Source: Lepidodermella squamata
Taxonomy: Eukaryota; Gastrotricha
Length of the DNA: 64,000 nucleotides
Reading direction: 5' to 3'
NCBI GenBank assembly: GCA_047495785.1
Contig: JBLDXI010000017.1
Span: 682,001 to 746,000 of the forward strand
This document shows, piece after piece, positions 34,034 through 44,777 of this stretch (its first letter is position 1; each line of letters starts with the position of its first letter). The notes beneath the pieces are model-generated. The model searched no databases. It saw nothing but the letters and a program-made list of their open reading frames with translations, and was not told the DNA's origin. The position numbers were made by a program, and so were the translations under genes.

Positions 34034-35256
34034 ATGCGAGGCGGTTTTCATTTAAGGTGGACAATTGCTATCACCCTGCTATCATTGAATTTATTAGTCA
34101 CAATTTTTGTTCCATGGTCGAATTTTCGCAACGATGCTGAATTTGCTGAGGAAAATTCGCCGTTTTTCCTGAATTTACTGCCCGAAAATCGAGCCGATTC
34201 AGTGGATGAATTTCTCGCTTCAACGATTCGCATCCTTTGCGTGGTTCAAACAACTTCGGCTGATAATAAGCATGCTAAACGAGCGGCTATTGTCAAGCAA
34301 ACTTGGGGTAAACGGTGCACCAAGTTGATTTTCGCCTCGGATTTGAACGACCCGGAATTACCGGCTTACGAGTTCACTGAACCGGGTCGGAGCTACGTGA
34401 CGTTCAAACTCCGAAACGCGTATCGATTCGTCTACGGCAAATACCTCAACGAATTCGATTGGCTGCTGAAAGCTGATGACGATACTTTTGTTGTTATGGA
34501 AAATTTACGGGCTTTCCTGGCCGACTACGACCCGGCTGAGCCGTATTACTTTGGCCGTTCCTTCACGGCTGCGAATAATGTTACCTACGCGCCAGGGTGC
34601 GCTATAGTTCTATCGAAACCCGCCTTAATAAAGCTGGTCACTCAAGCGTATCCGACTCGAGATAACTTGCTGTGCCCCCGGCCGGAGTTGAATCGGCATG
34701 AAGATATGGATACGGCTCAGTGTTTAAGCTATGCTGGCGTGCCGTTGAGTGATATGAGGGACAGCAGGGGTCGGCATAGGATCTTGGTCTTCGCACCCTG
34801 GTGGCTGCTTTTAGAGGGTGCGACAAACAAAACAAATTGGATATGGCGATATGACAAGTAAATAAATCATTTTCCTTGATATTTTCAAAGGCATTAATTA
34901 AACTTGAAAATTAATTAATTAATTTTAATTTTTAAAATTGAAATTTTCAGGATTTTCAATTTTTTCAAAAACTATAAAAAATGGGGAAAATGTTGGAAAA
35001 ATTCAATAATTTTGCTGATTTTTATATATTTATTTCTAGGTCTTTCACTGAGGGAGAAAACTGCTGCTCGCCGTCCGTAATCGCTTTGCATTACATTCAC
35101 GGTGCCCACATGCTGACCTTCAATTACCTGCTGTACGGCGTAAAAATTTTCGGCAAAGACGCGCCAACGTACTCATCTTCTCACTCGTCAAATATCATCG
35201 AAAATTACCGGCGAAAATTGCTGAAAAATAATTATAAAATTCCAGATATTGAATAA
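34034..35256 (+). CDS. C1GALT1-like glycosyltransferase (GT31), only plus-strand member
   Basis: Two exons (34034-34857, 35040-35256; 182 bp intron, phase 2 after YDK) give 346 residues from MRGGFHLRWTIAITLLSLNL. Key motifs: RILCVVQTTSADNKHAKRA, VKQTWGKRCTKLIFAS, LLKADDDTFVVMENLR, CAIVLSKPAL, RDSRGRHRILVFAPWW and ENCCSPSVIALHYIHGAHM. It is closest in sequence feel to the minus-strand gene at 31.5-33.0 kb, and the two are divergently arranged, suggesting an inverted duplication. It has lost most internal introns of that gene. It ends 50 bp from the convergent end of the next gene. Confidence 0.9.
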
Positions 35257-35306
35257 ATAAATACCTTCTGCTATTTTTTATTTTCGCATCTCACTTTTTT
35301 GGTCAG

Positions 35307-37538
35307 CTAATCAATTTGGTAATTATTTTTCTTCAACATCGCCAGAACAGATTCGTATGACTCTTCGCGAATTCCGTTGGTACCAGTGTAGTTCTGAGGC
35401 CTTCTCAATCGCTTACCAACCGTCCTCACTCGATTAATGAAGTAATCCAAGGTCAGCATTGAGTCGTAGGGCGAATCTCCGAACGTGATAGCCGTCTCAC
35501 TGGGGCCTTCAAAGCCCTCCTGATATGGGTACTTATCATACGTGTAAATCCAATCCTTAGTGCTAGTTGAACCAGGTAGAAGAATCGTCCAGGGTGAGAA
35601 GTTATTGAACCTCTGCCGGCCTCTACTGTCCAGGGTGTTCTCAACACGAATTCCTATCGTCTCTAAGCACCTGCCCAACTCAATGTCAGCCGTGTAGTCT
35701 GAATAACCAGGCGAGCAGAGGTACGAGTCGTAAAATGAGCGTTCGTTCAATCTTTTGATGGCAGCTCGAGATAGAACGAACCCAGCGTCGAAACTAGCGT
35801 AACTTTTCGGAGCAGAGCCATCGGTGTAAGATTTTCGCCATTCTTCATCGTGAGGGGCAAATTCACGGCCGATGTACAGCGCTTGTTTAGGGCTGTAATT
35901 GGCCTGGTACAGGAACCAGCGTAAATTTTCCATGATAACGTAAGTTGAGTCATGGGCGTATAGGATGTAGTCGTAATCTTTGTAGATGCTGCTGTTGTAG
36001 AGCCATTCTATGGTAGGCCGAGTGCAGTGCCAATTGTTGATAGTTTTAGACGGGCAGAACGCTTTCGCTCCTAGCTCCTCGGCCTCCTTGTCAGAAGAGA
36101 ACATCAACCCTGAAAAATCAGGCAAAAAAGTCAAATTAATAAAACCAAACCAGACATTTCTGTAGGGTGACTACAACAACAGGGAAGTTATTTAATTTCC
36201 ACTCAACTTTTCAAATTTCAATTAAACACCCTAAATTTGAGGCTGGTTTCTTGAGTTGAGCGTCTTTCTTATAGCATTTCAATTTTTGTGATAATGATTC
36301 CCAATTGAAGGACTATTTTAGGTCGGCAAATATACGCGTTATAATTCAGCATGCAGAGCCGATATCGATTCCAAATATCGATTTTACAAATCAGTGATTT
36401 TTCCGTTATCAACAAGCTTGGAATCCCACAAATTTTCTACTCAACTGAGGGTGCCAGGTAAGTATAATAAAAAACGTAGGGAAAATCTTATGGCGGTACC
36501 AAATTTCATTTAATGCATTACCTAACCACTTTTTTCGGTTATTTAACTGGTTAGGTTTAGAGGGTTAAAGGCTGGGGCTTGAAATTGGGGATTTTGTACT
36601 GATTTGAATAATTTGGTACTGAATTCAATAATTCGAAAATGAATTCAAAAGTTCAATAGTTTGGTAATGAATTCGCAATATCCCAAATATAGGGTTCATC
36701 ATTATCGATAAAGAAAGGACAAGGATTCGAGATCAGAAAAATCGGAAAGTAAAAGCCAGGAAGCATCAATTTAGAGCTGAATTCTAAATTCTAGAGGTTC
36801 GACGAATAATAGTAATAGGTAACAGGGAAAAATGAATAATTTATCTGATGATATAATTTTTTTACAAAATTGATTTGGGTCTTAAATTCTGGAATTTTCC
36901 ATGGGCCTAAAACGACTTTTCGAACCTCTCGAGGATGTCACAATTGATCAGCATAATTTAAAATAAATCATCATTAACATCAGCGTAGAATTCTGTATAG
37001 GACGAATCCATCACTATAGAATCATGCGTTGCCATAATTTCGTAGAAATATTCGAAAAGCGACCTTTTCCTTATCTAAAATTAGGTTCCGCAACAGGAAA
37101 ATTTGGTTACGCTAAAAGATATTCTGAATTAATTTTACCATCGCATTTTCGCCCCCAAGTTTGTTTAACAATAGGAATGTTCCCCCATTGATACTCAGCA
37201 GAGGTCTCGACAACGCAGAAAATTTTCGCTGAATTTCGCAAAGTTTCAGCAAAGTCGTCCGTTGCATCGAGCAGCACCTCAATGTCAGTTTCCAGAACCC
37301 CGTGATGCCATCGAGTAGCTTTTTCAATGACAGCACGGTAGAAACTGTCGGCGCTTTCCAGCGCGGACGCCGCGAAAGCGGATGATGAAGACATTTTCGC
37401 GAGTAATGTTTTCGCCTCGCTCCTGAACTCCTCAAAATCGGGAGCTACATTGTTCGGCAGAGCTCGATAAGTTAGCCTGAGGCAAGCGCCGAGAAGTAAC
37501 CAAACAATACCCGATCGAAGCGATATCATGTGGCCCAT
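35307..37538 (-). CDS. C1GALT1-like pseudoenzyme: DDD and CCS motifs lost, frame intact
   Basis: Exon 1 (37538-37139) and exon 2 (36109-35307) join in phase 1 as TWGRKCDG-LMFSSDKEAEE, 400 residues, with a type II anchor (GIVWLLLGACLRLTYRAL). The fold landmarks are present: IFCVVETSAEYQ, VKQTWGRKC, YVIMENLRWFL, AGFVLSRAAI, IELGRCLETIGIR, TLDSRGRQRFNNFSPW. But the metal-binding K-A-D-D-D-T is Y-A-H-D-S-T here, and the E-x-CCSD stretch of its neighbours is FEGPSETAI. Both first and third aspartates are gone. An open 400-codon frame with clean splice sites argues against simple decay. It may be a chaperone-like or binding paralog, as COSMC is to C1GALT1 in vertebrates; that comparison is analogy only. 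The intron is about 1.03 kb and holds no other gene that I can see. Confidence 0.82.
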
Positions 37539-37678
37539 TATTTTAGCAAAAAAATATCTAAAAATTTACAAAATATAAACATGAATTTTCAATGATAAAT
37601 TATTCTTCATTTTATTTCAGGAATTTTACTAAAATTGATTTTTTCAGCAGCTTCTAAATGGCCCAATAATTTTTTAAT

Positions 37679-39513
37679 CTACTCGAAGTTTTCCAGATTG
37701 AAATCAGCATCAACACCGGCAATTTTAAGCCTGTAAACCAGGTAATCTATCATAGGCTGATTTTCTCTCGCAACGTAATGAAACCTGAAGAATTGGAAAA
37801 ATCAACTCGTAAATTTAAAATTTAAATATAAATTACGTCACAGCAACATCTGAGCAGCAACCCTCGCCGTCTACGTATGGATACTTGTCCCAAGTAATGA
37901 TCGGATGACCGTTCATCGCGCCTGGTGTCAGTAAAGCCCAGGGTGCCTCGAAGAGAAATCGTTGACGCCCGATGCGGTCGCGAGAATCGGTCATAGGAAT
38001 TCCGATAGACTCACAGCACATGCCAAATGCAACGTCTAGAAAAATAGCACAAAATCAGCTATTCCGAGAAATATGCGCGCTGTGTCCGAAACTAGGTCAA
38101 GAGACATACCTTCGCATTTTTCAAATGTTGGAGGCACGCACTTGGAAAAATTTGTGTATGACGTAGTGATGATTAGATCAAGCGCTCGACGGGATACCGC
38201 ATAGCCCTGAATAAAGGCAAAATTATTTGAAATTGTTGCTTAGCTCGTCACCCTTCGTGCACTTAATTTTCCCACGGTTCTCACGGTAGAATCCTGTCTC
38301 CCCTGGAATCGCGATTTTTTCGAATATTAATCGAATACCGAATATCTATACCGAGAAACCGGTAGTTTCAGGATACCAGGGCCATAGGGACATAATTATC
38401 AATCAAAAATAGGAAAGGCCATATTTCAAGGAACAGCGTGTCCCAGAAGTTGCGCAAAATTAGTTTTTAATTTGGGAGCCTTTTGTAGGTTCAAAAAAGT
38501 TCATTTTTATTTTATTTAATCTATCTAGAGAAAATACCATAACTCAACCACGATTCAACCAATAAAACCACAAATATACAGGAGAGAACCCGAAAAACCC
38601 CGATGGTAATTGTTTCGGTAATTTTCTGTATTTTACCCGGATGGACCATATTTCTCCGGATTTTTTGTTGAGAAGATTACTTGATTACTTCGTATATTCT
38701 TATGATTTTTTGAATTTTTCTAACAATTTTCTGAACCCCTTTTTATGTATTTCCTTACCATAGAGATGAGATTAATTTATTGTGCCATTTATTGGACAGG
38801 ATGTAGTGGGGCAAATGTTCAGACTCTGTTTTTTCAGATTTTTGTTTCCGACTCACCGAGCCTCCCATTGGGAAGTTTTGCGTATCATTCCACGTTTCAT
38901 TATAGAAATGGCGGCCGAAGAACCACGGCTCATTCGCGTCGTAGTGCCCCAGTAAAAACTTGAAATTCTCCAACAGCACGAACGTATCATCATCACCCTT
39001 GAAGAACCAATCGAAACTGTTCAAATAGTACGTATGAGCCCATTTGAACGCCGGCCTAACTTTCGACCACACATGCACCCAGTCGTTGAATTCTTCGCCC
39101 GCTGAAAAATTCCGCGCCGGCAGCCCGAAATCCTCAGCGTCGGAGACGAACACAAACTCGGTGCATTTTCGAGCCCACGAATGAGCGACTAATCTAGCTC
39201 GTTGTTCGTGGTATTTCTGGGTCGATAAAATCAGGCATAGAATTCGAACTGATTTGTCGAGCAGATGAACAACATTTCGATCGCCTCTGATTATTGCGCC
39301 TTTTTTCGAAGAGTTTCGGTACGACGGTTTGATGATTTTGATTGATTCGAATTCCGTAGCATTTAACTGAAACTGTTCGATTTGGTCTGCTTGGTTTGAG
39401 CTCGATGGAATAAATATGTCGACCAAATAATTGCCGACGATGAATAAAAAAAATGCCTGAAGTGCTAACGATGCAAAATTTCCGGCCCGGGGCATTTTAA
39501 TAAACTTCAACAA
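37679..39513 (-). CDS. C1GALT1-like glycosyltransferase, tandem copy P1
   Basis: Four exons (39513-38857, 38206-38110, 38035-37837, 37784-37679; phases 0, 1, 2) give 352 residues with no break. It has a type II anchor (FASLALQAFFLFIVGNYLV), RILCLILSTQKYHEQRARLV, WARKCTEFVF, WFFKGDDDTFVLLENF, FPMGGS-GYAVSRRALDL, SRDRIGRQRFLFEAPW and EGCCSDVAV, ending VDADFNLENFE. The TWG of most family members is SWA here, in all three tandem copies. The first intron (650 bp) contains a repeat starting at 38434. Copies P2 and P3 follow at about 5 and 4 kb spacing. Confidence 0.92.
38434..38750. repeat. cagcgtgtcccagaag repeat inside P1 intron 1
   Basis: It begins cagcgtgtcccagaagttgc and contains a stretch (ccccgatggtaattg, cggtaattttctgtattttac) that recurs inverted at 61.1-61.35 kb and 62.8-63.2 kb. 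A shorter copy lies in the same intron of P2 (about 43590-43770) but is not seen in P3. Probably a non-autonomous DNA element. Confidence 0.6.
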
Positions 39514-39594
39514 AATATCTATGAAAATTCGAAGTTGTATTAGCTTTTTTAATAGTTGGTTAATTATTTCTCTGATTAGTTATGTATTTTTATG

Positions 39595-39698
39595 ATTAAT
39601 TATCCAAGAAAAAATCATCCGCGTCGACTCCTGCTAGATTCAAACGACGGGCCGCGTTTTCGATATACATCTGATGTTTTCCCCGCACGTAGTGAAAC
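39595..39698 (-). pseudogene. orphan last exon of a Q-type glycosyltransferase (relic X1)
   Basis: Minus-strand reading after an AG: FHYVRGKHQMYIENAARRLN, then LAGVDADDFFLDN and a stop. It matches the last exon of gene Q (49912-49807: FHYVRGKFQMFIEFMVYRL...). No preceding exons of this gene exist nearby, so it is a leftover from the duplication that created the array. Confidence 0.75.
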
Positions 39699-40220
39699 CT
39701 GCAAATAAATTATTCTCAAAAGTTTGAACAATATAAAATTAATTAATAAAATTGGCTTATTTAGAAAAGGTTTTCAATGGGGGGAATTTTATTATATTAT
39801 TTTGATTAATTATTGGAAGCCGTTCAATTTAGAAATGTAGAAATGTAAAACTACATTCCTACATTTTTTGAACCTGCCAACTTTTACCACGTACCCTCAC
39901 TTGCGCATTTATTTCGAAATCACAAAGATATTTGACTGTTTCAAAGCCGCCGAGCCAAATTATTATTGATAATTTATTTATAATTGTAAAAATGTAATGG
40001 CATTTTCTTGCGACACCGCTCGATCCTTCACCGGGGCCTGGAAAATGATTGAATTCAACAACTAAACCAATTGATCTTGAACAACTAAACGCGACCAGAT
40101 TTTTCTGCAAATATTTTTCATTTCTAAAAGTAAAAATATTGGCTCAAGCTTCTCAAGCTTATGAAGAGGCAATCAATTTTACTGTTCTCTTGAGCGATTC
40201 TCCCCGCTTCGATGGGCATA

Positions 40221-40852
40221 CCGTCATTCGGGGCTATCGCAGGATACGGGGCTATTCGGTAAAAAGTTTGTTCAATTAGCAGAATTAAGCTTACTCAAAA
40301 CCTATAAAGTCAAAGTCGATAAATGTTTGCAGGGAGCTACCTCGATAGATGACACTTATTCTATCAAAAGTAAGAGTTCAAAGAGTAAACGATTCTGAAG
40401 CTGCAGACTTTCAGGTGGAAGTTTAACTCAAGAAAACCCCTGTGTTGCATTGAATTACCTGGACCGGAATAGATCATTGCGAGGCTCTGGACCAATTTCT
40501 TCTGAATCTACGGACGCTTAGGACCTTTTGAAAATTTGAAACCCCCCGATCCGATGCATACTTCTGTCAAATTAATTGAAACCGAATAGCCCCATCGAAA
40601 AGCGAAGTTGAAGGGTAATTCGTTTAACATGATTGAATATTCTAATGAGCTGGGTTTTTGGTATGTTTCTCGGTAAATTACACAGACTTTGAATTTAAGA
40701 TGCTTGATAAACTTGGAATAAAGCTTTATCGGGTCAATAATAGCTATTCGGAATACGGGTGCCATTCGAATCAGGAACCTTGGAAACGTGTAAAAATACG
40801 AAAAAACCAGGGGGTCATTTTTTGACGCCAACCGAGTAACTCCAAATGACGG
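40221..40852. mobile_element. MITE with taccgtcatt... ends
   Basis: The left end reads taccgtcattcggggctat and the right end is approximately inverse (ccgaatagcccc within, then caaatgacggta). The right part (40770-40852) resembles 45925-46018 in the next spacer, so it belongs to a family present at least twice here. Confidence 0.6.
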
Positions 40853-40914
40853 TACATACTCTGAACAAACTTCCAGCGTCTACATCGGTCAATACGGTCT
40901 AAAAAATTGAGATA

Positions 40915-41413
40915 CAGTGCAACTTAGTTATAACGAACCACCACCGTGCCAGATCAAACAGTTCCTTATAAGGAAAGTTCGTTAAACGTTAAAGCAAAGG
41001 CTGAAGTTCTGAAATTGTCACCAGTCACCACCCAAATCCGATTCATTGATATTCGAAGAGTAAGACTCCGCCGAAGATTCTTCATAGGACGAGTATCGGG
41101 TTCCTCAATCTCTAGTTTTTGCTCTTTTCGCAGGCATTGAATCAAAAAATGATTCGTTGGAAGAAAATTTAGGGCTTTTCCGTGAAGGCGCTACGTGTTA
41201 CAGGCCCAAAAATACCGAGTTTGTTATAGCAAATGTGTCCTACGGGTGTTTTGCCGCAGCGGCGCCAGCTCAAAACGTTCGTTATAGACAAAAGTTCGCT
41301 ATAGCTAAGGTTATTTACATGCAAAAATGCATATGTTGGAACGAGCCAGCCAAAATCGTTCGTTATAACAAAAGTTCGCTATAACACCGGTTCGTTATAT
41401 CTAAGTTGCACTG
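40915..41413. mobile_element. TA-flanked TIR element (pogo/Tigger-like MITE)
   Basis: The ends are cagtgcaacttagttataac and its near-inverse gttatatctaagttgcactg, flanked by TA on both sides. Internal copies of gttcgttata / tataacgaac words reinforce the fold. The ends resemble those of pogo-type mariner relatives; no transposase frame remains in the 499 bp. Confidence 0.8.
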
Positions 41414-41605
41414 TAGTTGTTCAGACATTTGGCCATCTGAAATTGCGTTTTTTGAAAGCCCAAACCATTTTATAAAAATGTTCATAATGATGTGGCTCAG
41501 CGACAGCTGAACAGCAATAAAATCGAATTATTTTGAAGTAAATGCGCTTGTGAGGTACCCAAAATTATTAGGGTAGCAGAATTGTATTAGGATAAAGACT
41601 CACGT

Positions 41606-41700
41606 TAAATTGTACGGCAAAGCGCGATAAGTTAGCCAGATGCAAGCGCCGAGTAGGAACCAGAAAATACCAGATCGAACCGATATCAAATGCCCCATTA
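41606..41700 (-). pseudogene. 5' fragment of the pseudoenzyme gene (relic O')
   Basis: The minus strand reads MGHLISVRSGIFWFLLGAC, then IWLTYRALPYN. It is a copy of the start of the gene at 35307-37538 (MGHMISLRSGIVWLLLGAC). It ends at the gactcacgtta junction, where similarity switches to the Q-type intron end. Nothing downstream of the anchor survives. Confidence 0.8.
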
Positions 41701-41744
41701 TTTCAGAAAAATATCAAAAAATGCAAAATAGACTTGAATGGTGA

Positions 41745-41871
41745 AATGTCAACTCGTCCAGCGACAACTCATCCGAAATGACATAGATATTTGAATAATT
41801 ATTTTAGTGATAACTTATCCAGTAACAACCGGTCCTGCCCGGCCGAGTTGTCGCGGATGAGTTGACGCCCC
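41745..41871. repeat. short inverted repeat, caactcgtccagcgacaact family
   Basis: The left arm caactcgtccagcgacaact and the right arm gttgtcgcggatgagttg are inverse copies around a central stretch. A longer relative lies at 46627-46806 at the same position relative to P3, so it was probably carried along by the tandem duplication. Confidence 0.65.
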
Positions 41872-41940
41872 ACGACTGATTTTTATGAGGATTTTACTAA
41901 TTAGTTTCAGCAGCTTCTAAATGGCCCAATAATTCTACTT

Positions 41941-44498
41941 CTATTCGAGGTTTTGCAGACTGAAATCAGCATCAACACCGGCAACTTTGAACCTGTAGAC
42001 CAGGTAGTCAATGATAGGCTGATTTTTTCCCGGAACGTAGTGAAACCTGAAAAATTGGAAAAATCAACAAATAAATTTTAAATGTAAATACTGTACGTCA
42101 CGGCAACATCGGAGCAACAACCCTCGCCGTCTACGTATGGATACTTGTCCCAAGTTATGATCGTATGACCCTCCATCGCGCCCGGTGTCAGCAATTTCCA
42201 AGGTGCCTCGAAGAGAAATCGTTGACGCCCGATGCGGTCTCGAGAATCCTTCATGGGAATTCCGATAGACTCACAGCACATGCCAAATGCAACGTCTAGA
42301 AAAATAGCACAAAATCAGCGCATTCCGATAAATATGCGCGCGTTGTCCGAAACTAGATCAAGAGACATACCTTCGCATTTTTCAAATGTTGGGGGCACGC
42401 ACTTGGAAAAATTTGTGTAAGACGTAGTGATGATAAGATCAAGCGCTCGACGCGATACCGCATAGCCCTGAATAATGGCATTATTTAAATTCATTTAATT
42501 AGTTTGCCACGAAATTCTTGCACTAAATTTTCCCACGGTTCCCACGGCAGAATAACGTCTACCCTGGAATCGAATATCGAATGCCAATAGATCTCAATTA
42601 ATTAATCAAGGCCAATTTAAAAGTGGAGCCGATATCGACTGCAGTATCGATTTTACAAACAATCTATTTTCCGATATCTTAAAAGCTGGTAGTTAATAAA
42701 ATACCGGGGCCATCGGGACATAATACGAAAATGGTAGCACAAAAATAACAAAATACGGTAGCGCTACGGCAGAGCTACGGCGAGTGCTATTTCAGTGCTC
42801 GATTTTCACGAAATTCCGTAGGATATGCCTGCATAAGAGGTAGGCTACCTGAAAACAAGTCAAAAACTGAAAAACACAATGAGGGTAGAAAACTTTCCAC
42901 AATTCAGCATGTATCCAGCCGAGTATCATCGGCTGAATGTATATCGGATGTTTCCCAAGTTTAAGGTGCGCTAAAAACAAAGGGCAATGATATTCGCACA
43001 AAGAAAAAGTCTCATAGAAAATCATTGATAACGTGACTCGGGAAGGTGAGTCTCCAGAACCCGTCAAATCAGGCTGGAAACTAAACTCTAAAATCAGCCA
43101 AAACGCTATGTTATAGGGAACTTTGGGAACCCAGGGTGACCAGGTGGTGAGAGGCGGGCGGGTTCCAGGGTATGCAAGTAACAGCTGGGATCCTCGAGAA
43201 CCCAGGGAATAGGGAGCACTGCATTATTCCGTGTTTTGAAACCTCTAACACGTGACCTACAAGAAAACTGCTATCTGTTGCAGTTACCTGGTTTTTTATC
43301 ACCGTTCAGGTGACCCTTCATGTCCCGCTAATATTTAGGTAATTGGCCAATGCGAGTCCTTGATTTATGCTATGCTGTTTTGTTAGATTTCGCAAATTTC
43401 AATTCTGGGCGAATTTTCAAAATGCTGCGGTGCCGTAATGGCTCGCCGTAGCGGTAGCCGTAGCAGTGCCGTAGTTTGGGGTAGTAGTAGTACGGTGCGA
43501 GTGCTATCAAATTCGACATAATTATCGATAAAAAATAGGAAATGCCATTTTGCAAAGAATTGGAAAATTTAGTACTGGAACCTCGATTTTACAGCGTGTC
43601 CCAGAAGTTCCGCAAATTCATTTTTCGATTTGGGTGGACCCGGGTGGACCATGTTCCTCCAGACTTTTTTTAAACAAGTCACATACTTGATATTCTAACA
43701 TTCTTGTGAGCTTTTGAAATTTTCTAACAATTTTCTGAGCCCTTTTTCGTGTATTCTCTTTACTTGTGTTACTTATTGGGCACGCTGTAGTGGTGCAATT
43801 GTTCAGACTCTGTTTTTCTTTCGATTTTTGTTCCGACTCACCGAGCCTCCCATTGGGAAGTTTTGCGTATCGTTCCACGTTTCATTGAAGAAATGGCGGC
43901 CGAAGAACCACGGTTCATTTGCGTCGTAGTGCCCAAGTAAAAATTTAAAATTCTCCATCAGGACAAATGTATCATCGTCGCCTTTGAAGAACCAATCAAA
44001 ACTGTTCAAGTAATTCGTATGAGCCCATTGGAACGCCGGCCTAACTTTCGACCACACATGCACCCAGTCGTTGAATTCTTCGCCCGCTGAAAAATTGCGC
44101 GCTGGCAGGCCGAAATCCTCAGAGTCGGAGACGAACACAAACTCGGTGCATTTTCGAGCCCAAGAATGAGCGACCAATCTAGCTCGTTGTTCGTGGTATT
44201 TCTGGGTCGATAAAATCAGGCATAGAATTCGAACTGATTTGTCTAGCAGATGAACAACATTTCGATCGCCTCTGATTATTTCGCCCTTTTTCGAAGAGTT
44301 TCTGTACGACGGTTTGATGATTTTGATCGATTCGAATTCGGTAGCATTTAACTGAAACTGTTCGATTTGGTCAGCTGGGTTTGAGCTCGATGGAATGAAT
44401 ATGTTGACCAAATAATTGCCGACGATGAATAAAAAGAATGCTTGAAGCGCTAGTGATGCAAAATTGCTGGCCAGGGGCATTTTAATAAACTTCAACAA
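41941..44498 (-). CDS. C1GALT1-like glycosyltransferase, tandem copy P2
   Basis: Exons 44498-43842, 42467-42371, 42295-42097 and 42046-41941 have exactly the lengths of the P1 exons and give 352 residues. Motifs match P1: WARKCTEFVF, WFFKGDDDTFVLMENF, FPMGGS, SRDRIGRQRFLFEAPW, EGCCSDVAV, ending VDADFSLQNLE. Differences from P1 are scattered substitutions, which suggests purifying selection or recent origin. Intron 1 is about 1.37 kb, twice that of P1, and contains additional repeat sequence. Confidence 0.92.
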
Positions 44499-44579
44499 AA
44501 TATCTATGAAAATTCGAAGTTGTATTAGCTTTTTTAATAGTTGGTTAATTATTTCTCTGATTAGTTATGTATTTTTATG

Positions 44580-44645
44580 ATTAATTATCCAAGAAAAAAT
44601 CATCCGCGTCGACTCCTGCTAGATTCAAACGACGGGCCATGAAAC
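44580..44645 (-). pseudogene. truncated Q-type last exon (relic X2)
   Basis: This is a copy of the end of relic X1 (rev. strand LNLAGVDADDFFLDN and stop) with the middle deleted: the sequence jumps from cgacgggcc to atgaaacctg. The duplicated flank on the P2 side is otherwise nearly identical to that at 39.5-39.65 kb. Confidence 0.7.
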
Positions 44646-44777
44646 CTGAAAAAAAAATTATAAATTATTCCAACAATTGAAAATGAATTTAGCTTTTAAC
44701 TTAGTATAAAATTGGTTTATTTAGAAATAGGTTATCAATGGTGTGGATTAGATTAAATAATGATTTTGAGAAATTAC

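Larger units (their letters stand above)
39699..41605. other. spacer between units 1 and 2, filled with DNA elements
   Basis: The spacer corresponds to the last intron of gene Q in structure: it starts at a Q-type last exon and ends at a donor-like gactcacgtta at about 41600. Two inverted-repeat elements occupy most of it (40221-40852 and 40915-41413). No functional gene is seen. Confidence 0.55.
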
